Below, piece by piece: positions 26,763 through 35,281 of a stretch of 64,000 nt of DNA (within the stretch, counting starts at the first letter, position 1; each line of letters begins with the position of its first letter). The stretch is from Actinoplanes cyaneus. GTDB lineage: Bacteria > Actinomycetota > Actinomycetes > Mycobacteriales > Micromonosporaceae. Position numbers and translations under genes: made by a program. The notes beneath the pieces were generated by a model, which worked only from the letters and a program-made list of their open reading frames with translations, ran no database searches and had not been told where the DNA came from. Where the stretch lies: contig NZ_BOMH01000007.1 in the NCBI RefSeq assembly GCF_016862095.1, forward strand, positions 406,735 through 470,734, read 5' to 3'.

Positions 26763-28590
26763 GAGCGTTCTGGTCGAGGACGACCTTGCGGATGCGGATC
26801 GCGCTCGGGGTGACCTCGACGCACTCGTCCTCACGGCAGAACTCGAGGGACTGCTCCAGCGACAGCTTGCGCGGCGGGATCAGCTTCTCGGTGTTGTCGG
26901 CGCTCGCCGCCCGCATGTTGGTGAGCTTCTTCTCCTTGGTGATGTTGACGTCCATGTCGTCCTCGCGGGAGTTCTCCCCGACGATCATGCCCTCGTACAC
27001 CTCGGTGGTGGGCTCGACGAACAGCTGGCCGCGCTCCTGGATGTTGGTCATCGCGAAGCCGGTCACCACACCCGCGCGGTCGGCCACGAGCGACCCGTTC
27101 TGCCGGGTGCGGAGCTCGCCGAACCAGGGCTCGTGGTCCTCGTAGAGGTGGTGCATGATGCCGGTGCCGCGGGTCTCGGTGAGGAACTCCGTGCGGAAGC
27201 CGATCAGGCCACGCGCCGGGACGAGCCACTCCATCCGGAGCCAGCCGGTGCCGTGGTTGGTCAGGTGCTCCATCCGGCCCTTGCGGGTGGCGAGCAGGGT
27301 GGTGATGGCGCCCATGTACTCGTCGGGGGCGTCGATGGTCAGGCGCTCGACCGGCTCGTGCACCTTGCCGTCGATGACCTTGGTGACCACCTGCGGCTTG
27401 CCGACGGTCAGCTCGTACGACTCGCGGCGCATCTGCTCGACCAGGATGGCGAGGGCGAGCTCACCACGGCCCTGGACCTCCCAGGCGTCCGGCCGCTCGG
27501 TGTTCAGGACGCGGAGCGAGACGTTACCGATCAGCTCCTTGTCCAGCCGGTCCTTGACCATGCGCGCGGTGACCTTGGCGCCCTTGACCTTGCCGACCAG
27601 CGGCGAGGTGTTGGTGCCGATGACCATCGAGATGGCCGGCTCGTCGACCGTGATGAGCGGCAGCGGGACGGGGTTCTCCGCGTCGGCCAGGGTCTCGCCG
27701 ATCATGATCTCCGGGATGCCGGCGACGGCCATGATGTCGCCGGGGCCGGCGCTCTCGGCCGGCTTGCGCTCCAGGCCCTCGGTGATCAGCAGCTCGGAGA
27801 TCCGGACGTTGGAGATCGTGCCGTCGGTCTTGCACCAGGCGACGGTCTGGCCCTTGCGGATCGTGCCCTCGTGCACGCGGCAGAGCGCGAGCCGGCCGAG
27901 GAACGGCGAGGCGTCGAGGTTGACGACGTGCGCCTGCAGCGGCGCGCCCTCGGTGTAGGTCGGGGCCGGGATCGTGTTCAGGATCGTGGAGAACAGCGGC
28001 TCCAGGTCGGCGCTGTCGGTCGGCACGGCGCCGTCGGCCGGCTGGTTGAGCGAGGCGATGCCGTCACGGGCGCACGCGTAGACGATCGGGAACTCGATCT
28101 GGTCCTCGTCGGCGTCCAGGTCGAAGAAGAGCGCGTACGTGTCGTCCACGACCTCCTTGATCCGGGCGTCCGGCCGGTCCACCTTGTTGATCACCAGGAT
28201 GATCGGGAGCTTGGCCGACAGCGCCTTGCGGAGCACGAAGCGGGTCTGCGGCAGCGGGCCCTCGGACGCGTCGACCAGCAGCACCACGCCGTCGACCATG
28301 GTGAGGCCGCGCTCGACCTCGCCACCGAAGTCGGCGTGGCCCGGGGTGTCGATGATGTTGATGACGACCGGGTCACCCTCGGCCGGCTTGTAGCTGATCG
28401 CGGTGTTCTTGGCGAGAATGGTGATGCCCTTTTCCCGCTCCAGGTCCATGGAGTCCATGGCGCGCTCGGCCATCTCTCCACGTGCGTGGGACTGACCGCC
28501 CTGTCGGAGCATGGCGTCGACCAGGGTGGTTTTGCCATGGTCGACGTGAGCGATGATGGCGACATTACGGAGGTCGGTGCGGGTCTGCAT
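26728..28590 (-). CDS. typA: Ribosome-associated GTPase TypA/BipA
   Basis: Translation-factor GTPase acting in ribosome assembly and stress adaptation. It has 620 residues. The G domain shows AHVDHGKTT (14-22), the switch region [26 protein letters not shown] and [12 protein letters not shown]-like domains II, III and V follow, then the BipA-specific C-terminal domain ([47 protein letters not shown]). The final residues lie in the duplicated tail unit. Confidence 0.97.
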   Translation of the reverse strand: MQTRTDLRNVAIIAHVDHGKTTLVDAMLRQGGQSHARGEMAERAMDSMDLEREKGITILAKNTAISYKPAEGDPVVINIIDTPGHADFGGEVERGLTMVDGVVLLVDASEGPLPQTRFVLRKALSAKLPIILVINKVDRPDARIKEVVDDTYALFFDLDADEDQIEFPIVYACARDGIASLNQPADGAVPTDSADLEPLFSTILNTIPAPTYTEGAPLQAHVVNLDASPFLGRLALCRVHEGTIRKGQTVAWCKTDGTISNVRISELLITEGLERKPAESAGPGDIMAVAGIPEIMIGETLADAENPVPLPLITVDEPAISMVIGTNTSPLVGKVKGAKVTARMVKDRLDKELIGNVSLRVLNTERPDAWEVQGRGELALAILVEQMRRESYELTVGKPQVVTKVIDGKVHEPVERLTIDAPDEYMGAITTLLATRKGRMEHLTNHGTGWLRMEWLVPARGLIGFRTEFLTETRGTGIMHHLYEDHEPWFGELRTRQNGSLVADRAGVVTGFAMTNIQERGQLFVEPTTEVYEGMIVGENSREDDMDVNITKEKKLTNMRAASADNTEKLIPPRKLSLEQSLEFCREDECVEVTPSAIRIRKVVLDQNARGRAAARRKHQ

Positions 28591-28740
28591 GCCTCTATTG
28601 TCCCCGGCTCAGGTTGCCGTTCGTGACACGGGGTCAAGTCCAGAACCTTGGGATCGTTTGGGCGATTTGCCGGTCACCGTGGAGTGATCAACCACTGTTA
28701 ACGTTCGTCCTCGATGCTTGAACGGGGAAAGGTTTCGTCG

Positions 28741-29565
28741 ATGAAGATCCGGTTGCTGGCGGTGGCCGCCGCGCTGATGATGACGACCGGCTGCGGCCTG
28801 CTCGGCGGTGGTGAGGACAAGTCGTCGTCGGCGGGCACGACCCCGGTGGTGGCCGAGACCGCCGCCGCCTCCGTCGCCGTCTCCGAGGAGCCGGTCACGC
28901 TCGAGGAGACGGAGACCCCGGAGCCGGCGGAGACCACGTCCTCCCCGGCGCCGAAGCCGTCCAAGACCTCGAAGTCGCCCACGTCGAAGCCGTCGCCGAC
29001 CGGCCCGACGAACAACTTCGAGGTGTCGGCCTGCTCCACCACCAAGGGCACCGCGGTCGCCAAGACCAAGGTGAAGGCGGCGCTGAAGACCGCGGCCGGC
29101 AAGACCTACTGGACCAACGAGGCGCCGCAGCTGAAGCTGAACTATCCGCTGGTCAAGGCGATCGCCTGGCACGAGAGCGGCTGGCAGACCAACGTCTTCA
29201 ACTGTGACGGCGGGCAGGGCCTGATGCAGCTCATGCCGGACACCGTCGACATGATCAACAACCGGTTCGGGTTGAGCTACGACGTCGGGAACTACCAGCA
29301 GAACGCGACCGCCGGCGCGAACTACATCGCCTGGCTGACGCGGTACATGTCACAGAAGGCGTTCGACAACGACAAGACGTTCGACCTGAGCGCGAGCAAG
29401 TGCAAGACGCACAGCTCGTGGTGCCTGCTGAACCTGGTGATCTCGGCGTACCAGTTCGGCCCGGCCGACGTGCTGGCGAACATGAAGACCAAGAAACTGC
29501 CCAACCCGGAGTACGTGGACTCGGTGCGCGCGCTCATGAAGTCGTGCTTCTGCGACAAGTACTGA
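28741..29565 (+). CDS. Lipoprotein with lytic transglycosylase (SLT) domain
   Basis: Predicted surface lipoprotein that cleaves peptidoglycan. It has 274 residues. Signal peptide with lipobox MTTGC (Cys near 19), a Ser/Thr/Pro/Glu-rich wall-spanning linker to about 90, then a transglycosylase fold: AWHESGWQTNVFNCDGG carries the catalytic Glu, followed by QGLMQLMPDTVDMIN and NATAGANYIAWLTRYM. The ATG at 28741 (after GGGGAAAGG) gives a clean signal peptide; an ATG nine codons earlier is less likely. Monocistronic, divergent from typA. Confidence 0.9.
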   Translation: MKIRLLAVAAALMMTTGCGLLGGGEDKSSSAGTTPVVAETAAASVAVSEEPVTLEETETPEPAETTSSPAPKPSKTSKSPTSKPSPTGPTNNFEVSACSTTKGTAVAKTKVKAALKTAAGKTYWTNEAPQLKLNYPLVKAIAWHESGWQTNVFNCDGGQGLMQLMPDTVDMINNRFGLSYDVGNYQQNATAGANYIAWLTRYMSQKAFDNDKTFDLSASKCKTHSSWCLLNLVISAYQFGPADVLANMKTKKLPNPEYVDSVRALMKSCFCDKY

Positions 29566-29639
29566 TCCTGCTTCGCGACGCGAACTGATCCGGGGCGGTC
29601 CCGAGCCGGTCCGGACCGCGAGCTACACTGGTCTGCGGA

Positions 29640-29700
29640 CCCGAGACCCCGCTTACCAGCCGTTTTGACCCTCCCGTCGTAGCGGTAGTAAGGTCTCGGG
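29640..29700 (+). promoter_or_regulatory. Promoter of L11-like gene flanked by an inverted repeat
   Basis: TTGACC (29665-29670) and TAAGGT (29689-29694) are 18 bp apart, a good vegetative promoter. CCCGAGACC (29640-29648) and GGTCTCGGG (29692-29700) bracket it; the right half overlaps the -10. This looks like operator architecture, with DNA looping or a dimeric repressor as options. Confidence 0.65.
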
Positions 29701-29773
29701 GTTGTCGTGTGTCGTTGATGCTGGCGAGCTGCGTTTGTCTCGGCCCGCAGCTCACCCTAAGGAGCCTTACCCG

Positions 29774-30199
29774 ATGCCTCCCAAGAAGAAGACCCATGAG
29801 GTAACCCTCGCGCTTGAGGCGGGTAACGCCGCGATGGTCGACCTCGGTAAGATGCTCGGCCCGACCGGCGCCAACATGCGTGCCGTCAAGGTCGAGTACG
29901 ACGAGGCCACCGCGAAGAACCGGGGCGAGATCATCCCGGTCATCGTGTCGGTCTACGAGGACCGCAGCCACACGCTGGCCTACAAGACCCCGCCGACGAG
30001 CTTCCTCATCCGCAAGTCCCTGGGGATCCAGTCCGGCGCGTCGAACCCGCTGACCCAGAACGTGGGCACCCTCAGCGCCACCCAGGTCAAGGAGATCGCG
30101 GAGCGCAAGCTGCCCGACCTCAACGCGAACGACCTGGACGCCGCCATCAAGATCGTGGCCGGCACCGCGCGTTCGATGGGCGTCAAGGTCGCGTCCTGA
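29774..30199 (+). CDS. Divergent ribosomal protein L11 paralogue
   Basis: A 141-residue L11-family protein standing alone, not beside nusG and rplA as the main rplK does. The C-terminal RNA-binding domain is well kept (TPPTSFLIRKSLGIQSG; AERKLPDLNANDLDAAI; GTARSMGVKV). In the N-terminal domain the proline loop normally reading NPSPPVGPALG is replaced by AAMVDLGKMLG. Those prolines form the thiopeptide-binding and GTPase-centre contact, so this copy probably alters ribosome function when used. ATG at 29774 follows AAGGAG. Confidence 0.88.
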   Translation: MPPKKKTHEVTLALEAGNAAMVDLGKMLGPTGANMRAVKVEYDEATAKNRGEIIPVIVSVYEDRSHTLAYKTPPTSFLIRKSLGIQSGASNPLTQNVGTLSATQVKEIAERKLPDLNANDLDAAIKIVAGTARSMGVKVAS

Positions 30200-30216
30200 C
30201 CCAGCGCTTCTCCAGG

Positions 30217-30244
30217 ACGGCCCCGGGCTTCAGCTCGGGGCCGT
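30217..30244 (+). terminator. Terminator of L11-like gene
   Basis: ACGGCCCCG / CGGGGCCGT, 9-bp perfect stem, 10-nt loop, followed by TCCCGTTTCC. Confidence 0.75.
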
Positions 30245-30286
30245 TCCCGTTTCCAGGATCACATTCGTGACGATTGCGAGCCGCGG

Positions 30287-30910
30287 TCAGCGGGCCTTCG
30301 GGGTCACGACCTCGTCCAGGAGGCCGTAGTCCAGGGCTTCGGCGGCGCTCAGGGAACGACCGGCGGAAAGGTCGTCCTCCACCCGGCTGCGAGGCTTGCC
30401 TGTGACCTCGGCCAGCCGGACCACGATCTCCTCCAGCTCGCGGAGGTGCTGGCCGGCCGCGGCCGCGACCTCGTCGGCCGTTCCGGTGACACCGGCCGCC
30501 CGGGGCTCGGTCAGCCGGAAACGGGCGTGCCGATAGGCGGCCCGCCGGTCCGCCGCGGCCAGGACCGCCAGCGCGGCGCCGCCCGCCTCGGCCGTCACCA
30601 GGGAGTGCACCGGCGAGACCAGCGCGTCGATCACGTCGACCACCGCGAGCGCCGCGCTCAGATCCCCGCCGGGACAGGCCACGTGCAACTGGATGGGGGC
30701 CTGGCCGGCCGCGTCGAGAGTGAGCAGCGCCGCCGAGATGGAGGTCGACGCCTCCGCGGTCAACTGGCCACGCAGCATCACGATGCGCTGGTCGAAGAGC
30801 CGCTCCTCGAGCCAGCCCGGGAACGTCGGACCGCCCGGTGGCAGATCGAACGGCGCGGACGGCTGCTGCGGCGGGAAACCCCACCGGGACGGGTCATGTC
30901 GCAGATTCAC
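30287..30910 (-). CDS. ClpP-like protein lacking the catalytic triad
   Basis: A 207-residue member of the ClpP/crotonase fold. Family markers: PIQLHVACPGGDLSAALAVV (the PGG oxyanion strand), the handle helices, and SLSAAEALDYGLLDEV at the C-terminus. Aligned by eye with E. coli ClpP, the catalytic Ser (GQAASMG) falls on Gly 111, the His (MIHQP) on Thr 134 and the Asp (ERDRFLSA) on Gly 184. All three are lost, so it cannot be a serine protease. It may be an inactive ClpR-like subunit of a Clp ring or a scaffold. An N-terminal Pro-rich extension precedes the fold. Confidence 0.85.
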   Translation of the reverse strand: MNLRHDPSRWGFPPQQPSAPFDLPPGGPTFPGWLEERLFDQRIVMLRGQLTAEASTSISAALLTLDAAGQAPIQLHVACPGGDLSAALAVVDVIDALVSPVHSLVTAEAGGAALAVLAAADRRAAYRHARFRLTEPRAAGVTGTADEVAAAAGQHLRELEEIVVRLAEVTGKPRSRVEDDLSAGRSLSAAEALDYGLLDEVVTPKAR

Positions 30911-31218
30911 GGGCGCCTCCGCTGGTCACGGCCTGTGCCGCCAGCGTACGCGGGAAATCTGCCGATGACGGGGAGCGGCCGGGTGTGGCCCTTCCGTGGA
31001 CCCCACCACTCGGTCCTCGTCTCCCTGCGGTGATCGGCAGGACGCGGCCCGGCCGGTCGGCCATGGGTTCCGGGTGCGTCCTGCGGGGCCCAGGGTGCCC
31101 GCGCGATGGTGCCGATCCACATAAGATCGCTTGTCGGCGATTGTTGATCGACGCTTCGGATCGATGCGAGTCCGGTGGACTGAACCCTCGCATCACACCC
31201 CTTTGTCGGAGGCAAACA
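30911..31218 (+). promoter_or_regulatory. Upstream region of the secretion-type cluster
   Basis: Divergent spacer without genes between the ClpP-like gene and the first ParA-like gene. ATAAGAT near 31119 is the best -10 candidate for rightward transcription, about 95 bp before the start codon. A small hairpin ATCGA/TCGAT lies near 31148-31165. No -35 could be fixed. Confidence 0.35.
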
Positions 31219-32418
31219 ATGTCAAGCACTGGCACAGACTTCTGGGCAGCCGACGGCGACGACGAGGAAGCCGGCATCCGGCCCACCCCGCGCAGCGAGG
31301 TGGAGCCACAAGGGCCGGCAGCTACCGCCGCCGGCCCGGGCGAACCGCTCCCCGCGCCGCGGCCTTCCCCCGCGCCGCGACCGTGGCCCGCGCCGCGACC
31401 GTCACCGACGCCGCACCCCGCCCCGGCGCAGGACGCGGTGCCGGCGCCGGAGGCCGCCCCGGCCGCACCCGCGCCGGCGCCGGCGCCACCGACCCTCGAG
31501 GACCTGCTCGCGGATCGACCGGCGCCGCCGACGGGGCCGGCCATGATCGGCTGGCGGGCGGCCGTCCGCCGGGCGACGGGAGGCCTGGTCTCGCTGCGGC
31601 CGGGGGAGGAGGAGATGCGCCACCGCACCGCTGTGGCGTCGGTGCAGCGCAGCCTGCGCGGTCCCAAGACGATTGTCGTGGTGAACCCGAAGGGCGGTGC
31701 CCACAAGACCACGGCCACGTTGCTCACCGCCGCCACGTTCGGCGTCCATCGGGGTGGGTACGTGCTGGCCTGGGACAACAACGAGACGAGAGGAACTCTC
31801 GGCTGGCGGGCGGTCGCGGCCCGGCACACCAACACGGCCGTCAATCTGCTGCACGATCTGGAGCGCTTCGCCGACGTGCGCAGCGCCCGGGTGGGAGACC
31901 TGGACAACTACGTCCGATCGCAGGGCAGCGCCCAGTTCGACGTCCTGGCCTCGGACGAGGACTCCGCGTCGGCGGCCAGCATCGACGCCGACGCGTTCGG
32001 CGCACTGCACCGCACCCTGTCCCGCTTCTACCGGATCACGGTGATCGACACCGGCAACAACATGCGGGCCAGCAACTGGCAGGCGGCGATCGACGCCGCG
32101 GACCAGTTGCTCATCGTCTCCACGGTGCGGGAGGACACGTCGCAGAGTGCGGCGTGGATGGCCGACGCGCTGAACAAGTCCGATCGCGGCGACCTGGTCG
32201 CCAACGCGGTCACGGTTCTCGCCGACCCGGCCGACACCGTCGACAAGGAGTTGCGCAAGCGGCTGCACCGGCACTTCGGAGCTCTCACCCGCGCGGTTCT
32301 CGACGTGCCGCACGACCCGGCCCTGGTCGCCGGTGGTCCGATCGCGTACGACGCGCTCGCCCCGGCCACCCGCCGCGCCTGGCTGCAGGTCGCCGCGGCT
32401 GTCGCCGAAGGGCTCTGA
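31219..32418 (+). CDS. ParA/MinD-like ATPase with proline-rich N-terminus
   Basis: A 399-residue protein. Residues 40-105 are almost only Pro, Ala, Arg and Thr (repeats such as APRPSP and APRPWP), probably extended. The ATPase domain starts near 150: deviant Walker A NPKGGAHKTTATLL (KGGxxKTT at 158-165), AWDNNETRGTLGWR, then FYRITVIDTGNNM and DQLLIVSTVRED. Such ATPases position or energise membrane machines. It opens the secretion-type block and may direct the apparatus to a cell site. ATG at 31219 follows CGGAGG. Confidence 0.85.
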   Translation: MSSTGTDFWAADGDDEEAGIRPTPRSEVEPQGPAATAAGPGEPLPAPRPSPAPRPWPAPRPSPTPHPAPAQDAVPAPEAAPAAPAPAPAPPTLEDLLADRPAPPTGPAMIGWRAAVRRATGGLVSLRPGEEEMRHRTAVASVQRSLRGPKTIVVVNPKGGAHKTTATLLTAATFGVHRGGYVLAWDNNETRGTLGWRAVAARHTNTAVNLLHDLERFADVRSARVGDLDNYVRSQGSAQFDVLASDEDSASAASIDADAFGALHRTLSRFYRITVIDTGNNMRASNWQAAIDAADQLLIVSTVREDTSQSAAWMADALNKSDRGDLVANAVTVLADPADTVDKELRKRLHRHFGALTRAVLDVPHDPALVAGGPIAYDALAPATRRAWLQVAAAVAEGL

Positions 32419-32514
32419 GCACGGGGCCCGGCCGTCGGGCCGGGCCAGCTGTGCCGGCCGGCGAGGTCCGGGTTCCTCGAACAGGGCGGCTCTGCTGACG
32501 ACGTGGCGGACGCC

Positions 32515-33504
32515 TCAGTCGCCGAGTTCGGGGTCGCTGTGGTGGGCTTCGCGGGTCGGCTCCCGGTCGTCCTGCTCGACGTCGATGCCGTACGGCTTCG
32601 CCAGCTCGGCCGCGGCCTTCTCGTACAGCTGCTGGGTGCCCGGGTCGGCGCCGAGCTGCCGGCTCGCGGCCACCGCGTTCTGGGCGAACCGTTCCACCTG
32701 CTGGGTCAGGTCCGGTGGCAACGATCCCTGCAGGCCGGTCGCGGTTCCGGCGAACCACTGGGCATTGGCGAGCAGGTTCTCTTCCCTGGTCCGCTGAAGG
32801 GCCTCGGAGGCGGCCGGCGGGTGCTCCCATTCGCCGTCGACGAGACGGTTGACGTACGCCTGGTGCCCGCCGCGGTCGTAGACGTAGACGGCGTCAGCGA
32901 GTTTCCCGGTCTCGATGTGCTCCACGGTGCCCGAAAGGCCTTCGTAGGCGCCCTCACGAACGTCCTCCGGCACGTAACGGCCGAATCCCTCACGCTCACG
33001 GGCATCCTGATACCGCTTGATCACGCTGAGTTCGCTGTGAGTCTGGTGCACGCCGATCGCCGCCACCTCGACGTTGTACCCGGCTTCACGGAACCGCTGG
33101 ATCTGCCGCTCGCCGCTCTGCGGGTCGCCGAACGTCGCGCTCACGACGACGTCGGCGCGCTGCTGGATGCAGGTGTCGATCGCCATGTCCAGCCAGCGAC
33201 GGGCATCGGCGTGCATGTGCGAGGAGGCTGTCCGGTCGTCCAGCCTCGAGAGCAGTTCATAGTCCGGGTGATAGGTCCGCAGGTCATCCGCATCGAGGCC
33301 GACGGCATCGGTCAAGTGGAGAGCCGCGCGTAATATCTGCTCGGATTTGGACTTGCCGGCGCCGGGCTGACCGGTCACGAAAAGCACTGTGGGATTGCTG
33401 CTGGCCTCAGCCTCCAGCCGCTCCGGAACGATGTCCTCTCTGAAGATCTGTTCGGCGAGATCGTCGGGCAGCTTGTAGGTTCCAGCCTCGGGCATTCCGG
33501 TCAC
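32515..33504 (-). CDS. Zeta-toxin family kinase
   Basis: A 329-residue P-loop protein of the zeta/PezT class, whose known members phosphorylate UDP-N-acetylglucosamine and poison wall synthesis. P-loop GQPGAGKS at 45-52, GLDADDLRTYHPDY with the acidic substrate site, a long helix, then VVSATFGDPQSGERQI and AIGVHQTHSELSVIKRYQDARE. The C-terminal ~130 residues, with KLADAVYVYDRGGHQAY, extend beyond the minimal toxin. Start may be GTG 33504 or ATG 33495. It lies 20 bp after the putative antitoxin on the minus strand, opposite to all genes around it. Confidence 0.85.
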   Translation of the reverse strand: MTGMPEAGTYKLPDDLAEQIFREDIVPERLEAEASSNPTVLFVTGQPGAGKSKSEQILRAALHLTDAVGLDADDLRTYHPDYELLSRLDDRTASSHMHADARRWLDMAIDTCIQQRADVVVSATFGDPQSGERQIQRFREAGYNVEVAAIGVHQTHSELSVIKRYQDAREREGFGRYVPEDVREGAYEGLSGTVEHIETGKLADAVYVYDRGGHQAYVNRLVDGEWEHPPAASEALQRTREENLLANAQWFAGTATGLQGSLPPDLTQQVERFAQNAVAASRQLGADPGTQQLYEKAAAELAKPYGIDVEQDDREPTREAHHSDPELGD

Positions 33505-33524
33505 GTTTCGTTCGAGTCGGGACG

Positions 33525-33782
33525 TCAGCTCGAGGTGAGCTTCGCGAACTGCTTGGGCAGCTCGTCGGCGAGCTCGGCCAGGCGTTCATCGGTCGGGGAG
33601 ATCTCCCGCAGCAGACGTGCGTAGCGGCGCCGTTCGGCACGCAGGTACTCGGCGCGCTCCGGCGTGGCAAGGGGGATGCGGGAGCTGCACACGCCCATCA
33701 GCGAGAGGAGGCTCTCGCGGACGTTGTCGAACTGATCCTGCTGGTCCGGGGTTCCGAAGTTCAGGTCACCAGGGTTGGCCAT
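33525..33782 (-). CDS. Putative antitoxin of the zeta-type toxin
   Basis: An 85-residue soluble protein, mostly helical and charged (PDQQDQFDNVRESLLSL; RAEYLRAERRRYARLLREIS; ERLAELADELPKQF). Upstream of and 20 bp from the zeta-like gene, in the antitoxin-first order of epsilon-zeta modules. No DNA-binding motif is visible. ATG at 33782 (MANPGDLNF) follows GGGAGA; an in-frame extension to 33809 is possible. The antitoxin role is inferred from position and size. Confidence 0.6.
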   Translation of the reverse strand: MANPGDLNFGTPDQQDQFDNVRESLLSLMGVCSSRIPLATPERAEYLRAERRRYARLLREISPTDERLAELADELPKQFAKLTSS

Positions 33783-34058
33783 CGGCTTCTCTCCCGCCGT
33801 CGTGGTCACAATGGATCTACATTCTTACTGTTCAGGTGGCGCCCACGCGACCCCGATCCGGTCGGGCTCGAAGCGGCGGCCGTGATCCTCCGATGAGGAG
33901 TTCGTCACGTGGACGGTCGCTTGTGAATACTCACCGCCGTCAACCGAGCAGATCAGCTATGGTCTTGAGTCTTGACGACAGAGTGATCCACATGCGCGAA
34001 TTCGGGGAGGCGCGATGCTCTGGCCGCGAGGCTTTTCTGCATACCCAGGAACCGTGCG

Positions 34059-34934
34059 ATGGCACAACCGGTGACGGATGCCCGGGCCGCGGTGCCCCTT
34101 CCAGAACCGACGCCGTCTCCGGAATACCTCGGCACCGTCGTGCTGGTCTTCGGAGCTCAACCACAGTCCGGTACGTCGGGGGTGGCCCTGGCGATGGCCG
34201 ACGTCGCGGCGGCAGCCGGGCTCGCGGTCCAGTTGATCGACAGCGCGGATCCGGCACGTACGGGTCTGGCCGGCGTCTGCCACACCGAAGGTCCCGCCGT
34301 TCCGGGCGGCCCCGGAGGTTTCCTCATCAGGAAGGGAACCCGCCGCGTCGGCTCGGGCTCGGTACGGGTCCTGCGGCTCGCGGCGGGCGCGCGGCCGCCG
34401 CGTCTTGATCAGATCCCCCGGCCGGTCGACTGGGCCTTGGCCTCGGCGCCCTTCCGGGCCCAGCTCACGGTGGTCGACGCCGGGTTCGACATGTGGACCG
34501 CGATGTCGCCGGAAAGCGGCATGGGGCCGCTGCTCTGGTCCGGTCTCGACACCGTGGTGGTGCGCCCGGTGCTGGTCATGAAGGGGTCGTGGCCGTCGGC
34601 GTCGGCGGCCGAGGTGATCCTGCACCGCTACAACGTCGGCGTCGAGAAGATCGGCTGCGCCCCGGTGGAGCGGGTCGTGGTGACCGGCGCTCAGGCGTGG
34701 CCGGAGCATGTCCGGGCGTCGATGGGGCGGTGGCTCGACGCTCAGGCCGACAACGCGATCTTCCTGCCGCATGACGCCGGTGTCGCCGTCGACGGCTGGA
34801 CCAGCGAGGCGACTCCACCCGAGTTCGCCGCTCCCGCGGCCGCGGTGCTGCGGACGCTCGGCCCGCCCTTCACCGAGGCGCTGCCCGTCCCGGAGCCGTC
34901 GCGGCGGTCCTGGCGGCGCTCCCGCTCGTCCTGA
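34059..34934 (+). CDS. Second ParA/MinD-like protein with degenerate P-loop
   Basis: A 291-residue protein with the layout of a ParA/MinD fold: VVLVFGAQPQSGTSGVALAMADVAAAAGLAVQ occupies the P-loop position, but the KGGxGKT signature has become QPQSGTSG, and SADPARTGL stands where the switch Asp is expected. LTVVDAGFDMW and DTVVVRPVLVMKGSW follow. It may bind but not hydrolyse nucleotide, perhaps as partner to the intact ATPase at 31219. The C-terminus is Arg/Ser-rich. 35 bp upstream of the pilin-like gene. Confidence 0.65.
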   Translation: MAQPVTDARAAVPLPEPTPSPEYLGTVVLVFGAQPQSGTSGVALAMADVAAAAGLAVQLIDSADPARTGLAGVCHTEGPAVPGGPGGFLIRKGTRRVGSGSVRVLRLAAGARPPRLDQIPRPVDWALASAPFRAQLTVVDAGFDMWTAMSPESGMGPLLWSGLDTVVVRPVLVMKGSWPSASAAEVILHRYNVGVEKIGCAPVERVVVTGAQAWPEHVRASMGRWLDAQADNAIFLPHDAGVAVDGWTSEATPPEFAAPAAAVLRTLGPPFTEALPVPEPSRRSWRRSRSS

Positions 34935-34969
34935 CCAGTATCTGTCCTGTTCCAGGGGAGGAACCCTCC

Positions 34970-35281
34970 GTGTCCGTACTGCACTCCGTCCTTGACCAGC
35001 TGTCGTCGCTGCCGTTGGCCGACACCCCGGACAACCCGGCGCCGAAGGCTCCTCCGGGCGCCGAGAAGCCGATCAACCAGCTCATGGGCTATCTGAAATG
35101 GGGTGTGCTGGCCGTCATCATCGCCGCCGGATTCGTCGGCGCCGGGGCGATCGCCGGTGGCCGGATCTTCGCCAACCACGGAGCGTCGAAGGTCGGCGTC
35201 GGCATCCTGCTCAGCGCGCTCGGCGGCGCTGTGGTCTTCGTCGGTGTCTACTCGATCATCACGGCGATCACCAACGGATGA
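34970..35281 (+). CDS. Small two-helix membrane protein, VirB2/pilin-like
   Basis: A 103-residue protein. N-terminal ~42 residues hydrophilic and Pro-rich, then helix one (YLKWGVLAVIIAAGFVGAGA) and helix two (VGVGILLSALGGAVVFVGVY) joined by a short GGRIFANHGASK loop. Size, two glycine-rich helices and place in the operon suit a type IV secretion pilin subunit, although sequence alone cannot prove it. GTG start behind GGGGAGG. Stop overlaps the next ATG (ATGA). Confidence 0.6.
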   Translation: MSVLHSVLDQLSSLPLADTPDNPAPKAPPGAEKPINQLMGYLKWGVLAVIIAAGFVGAGAIAGGRIFANHGASKVGVGILLSALGGAVVFVGVYSIITAITNG

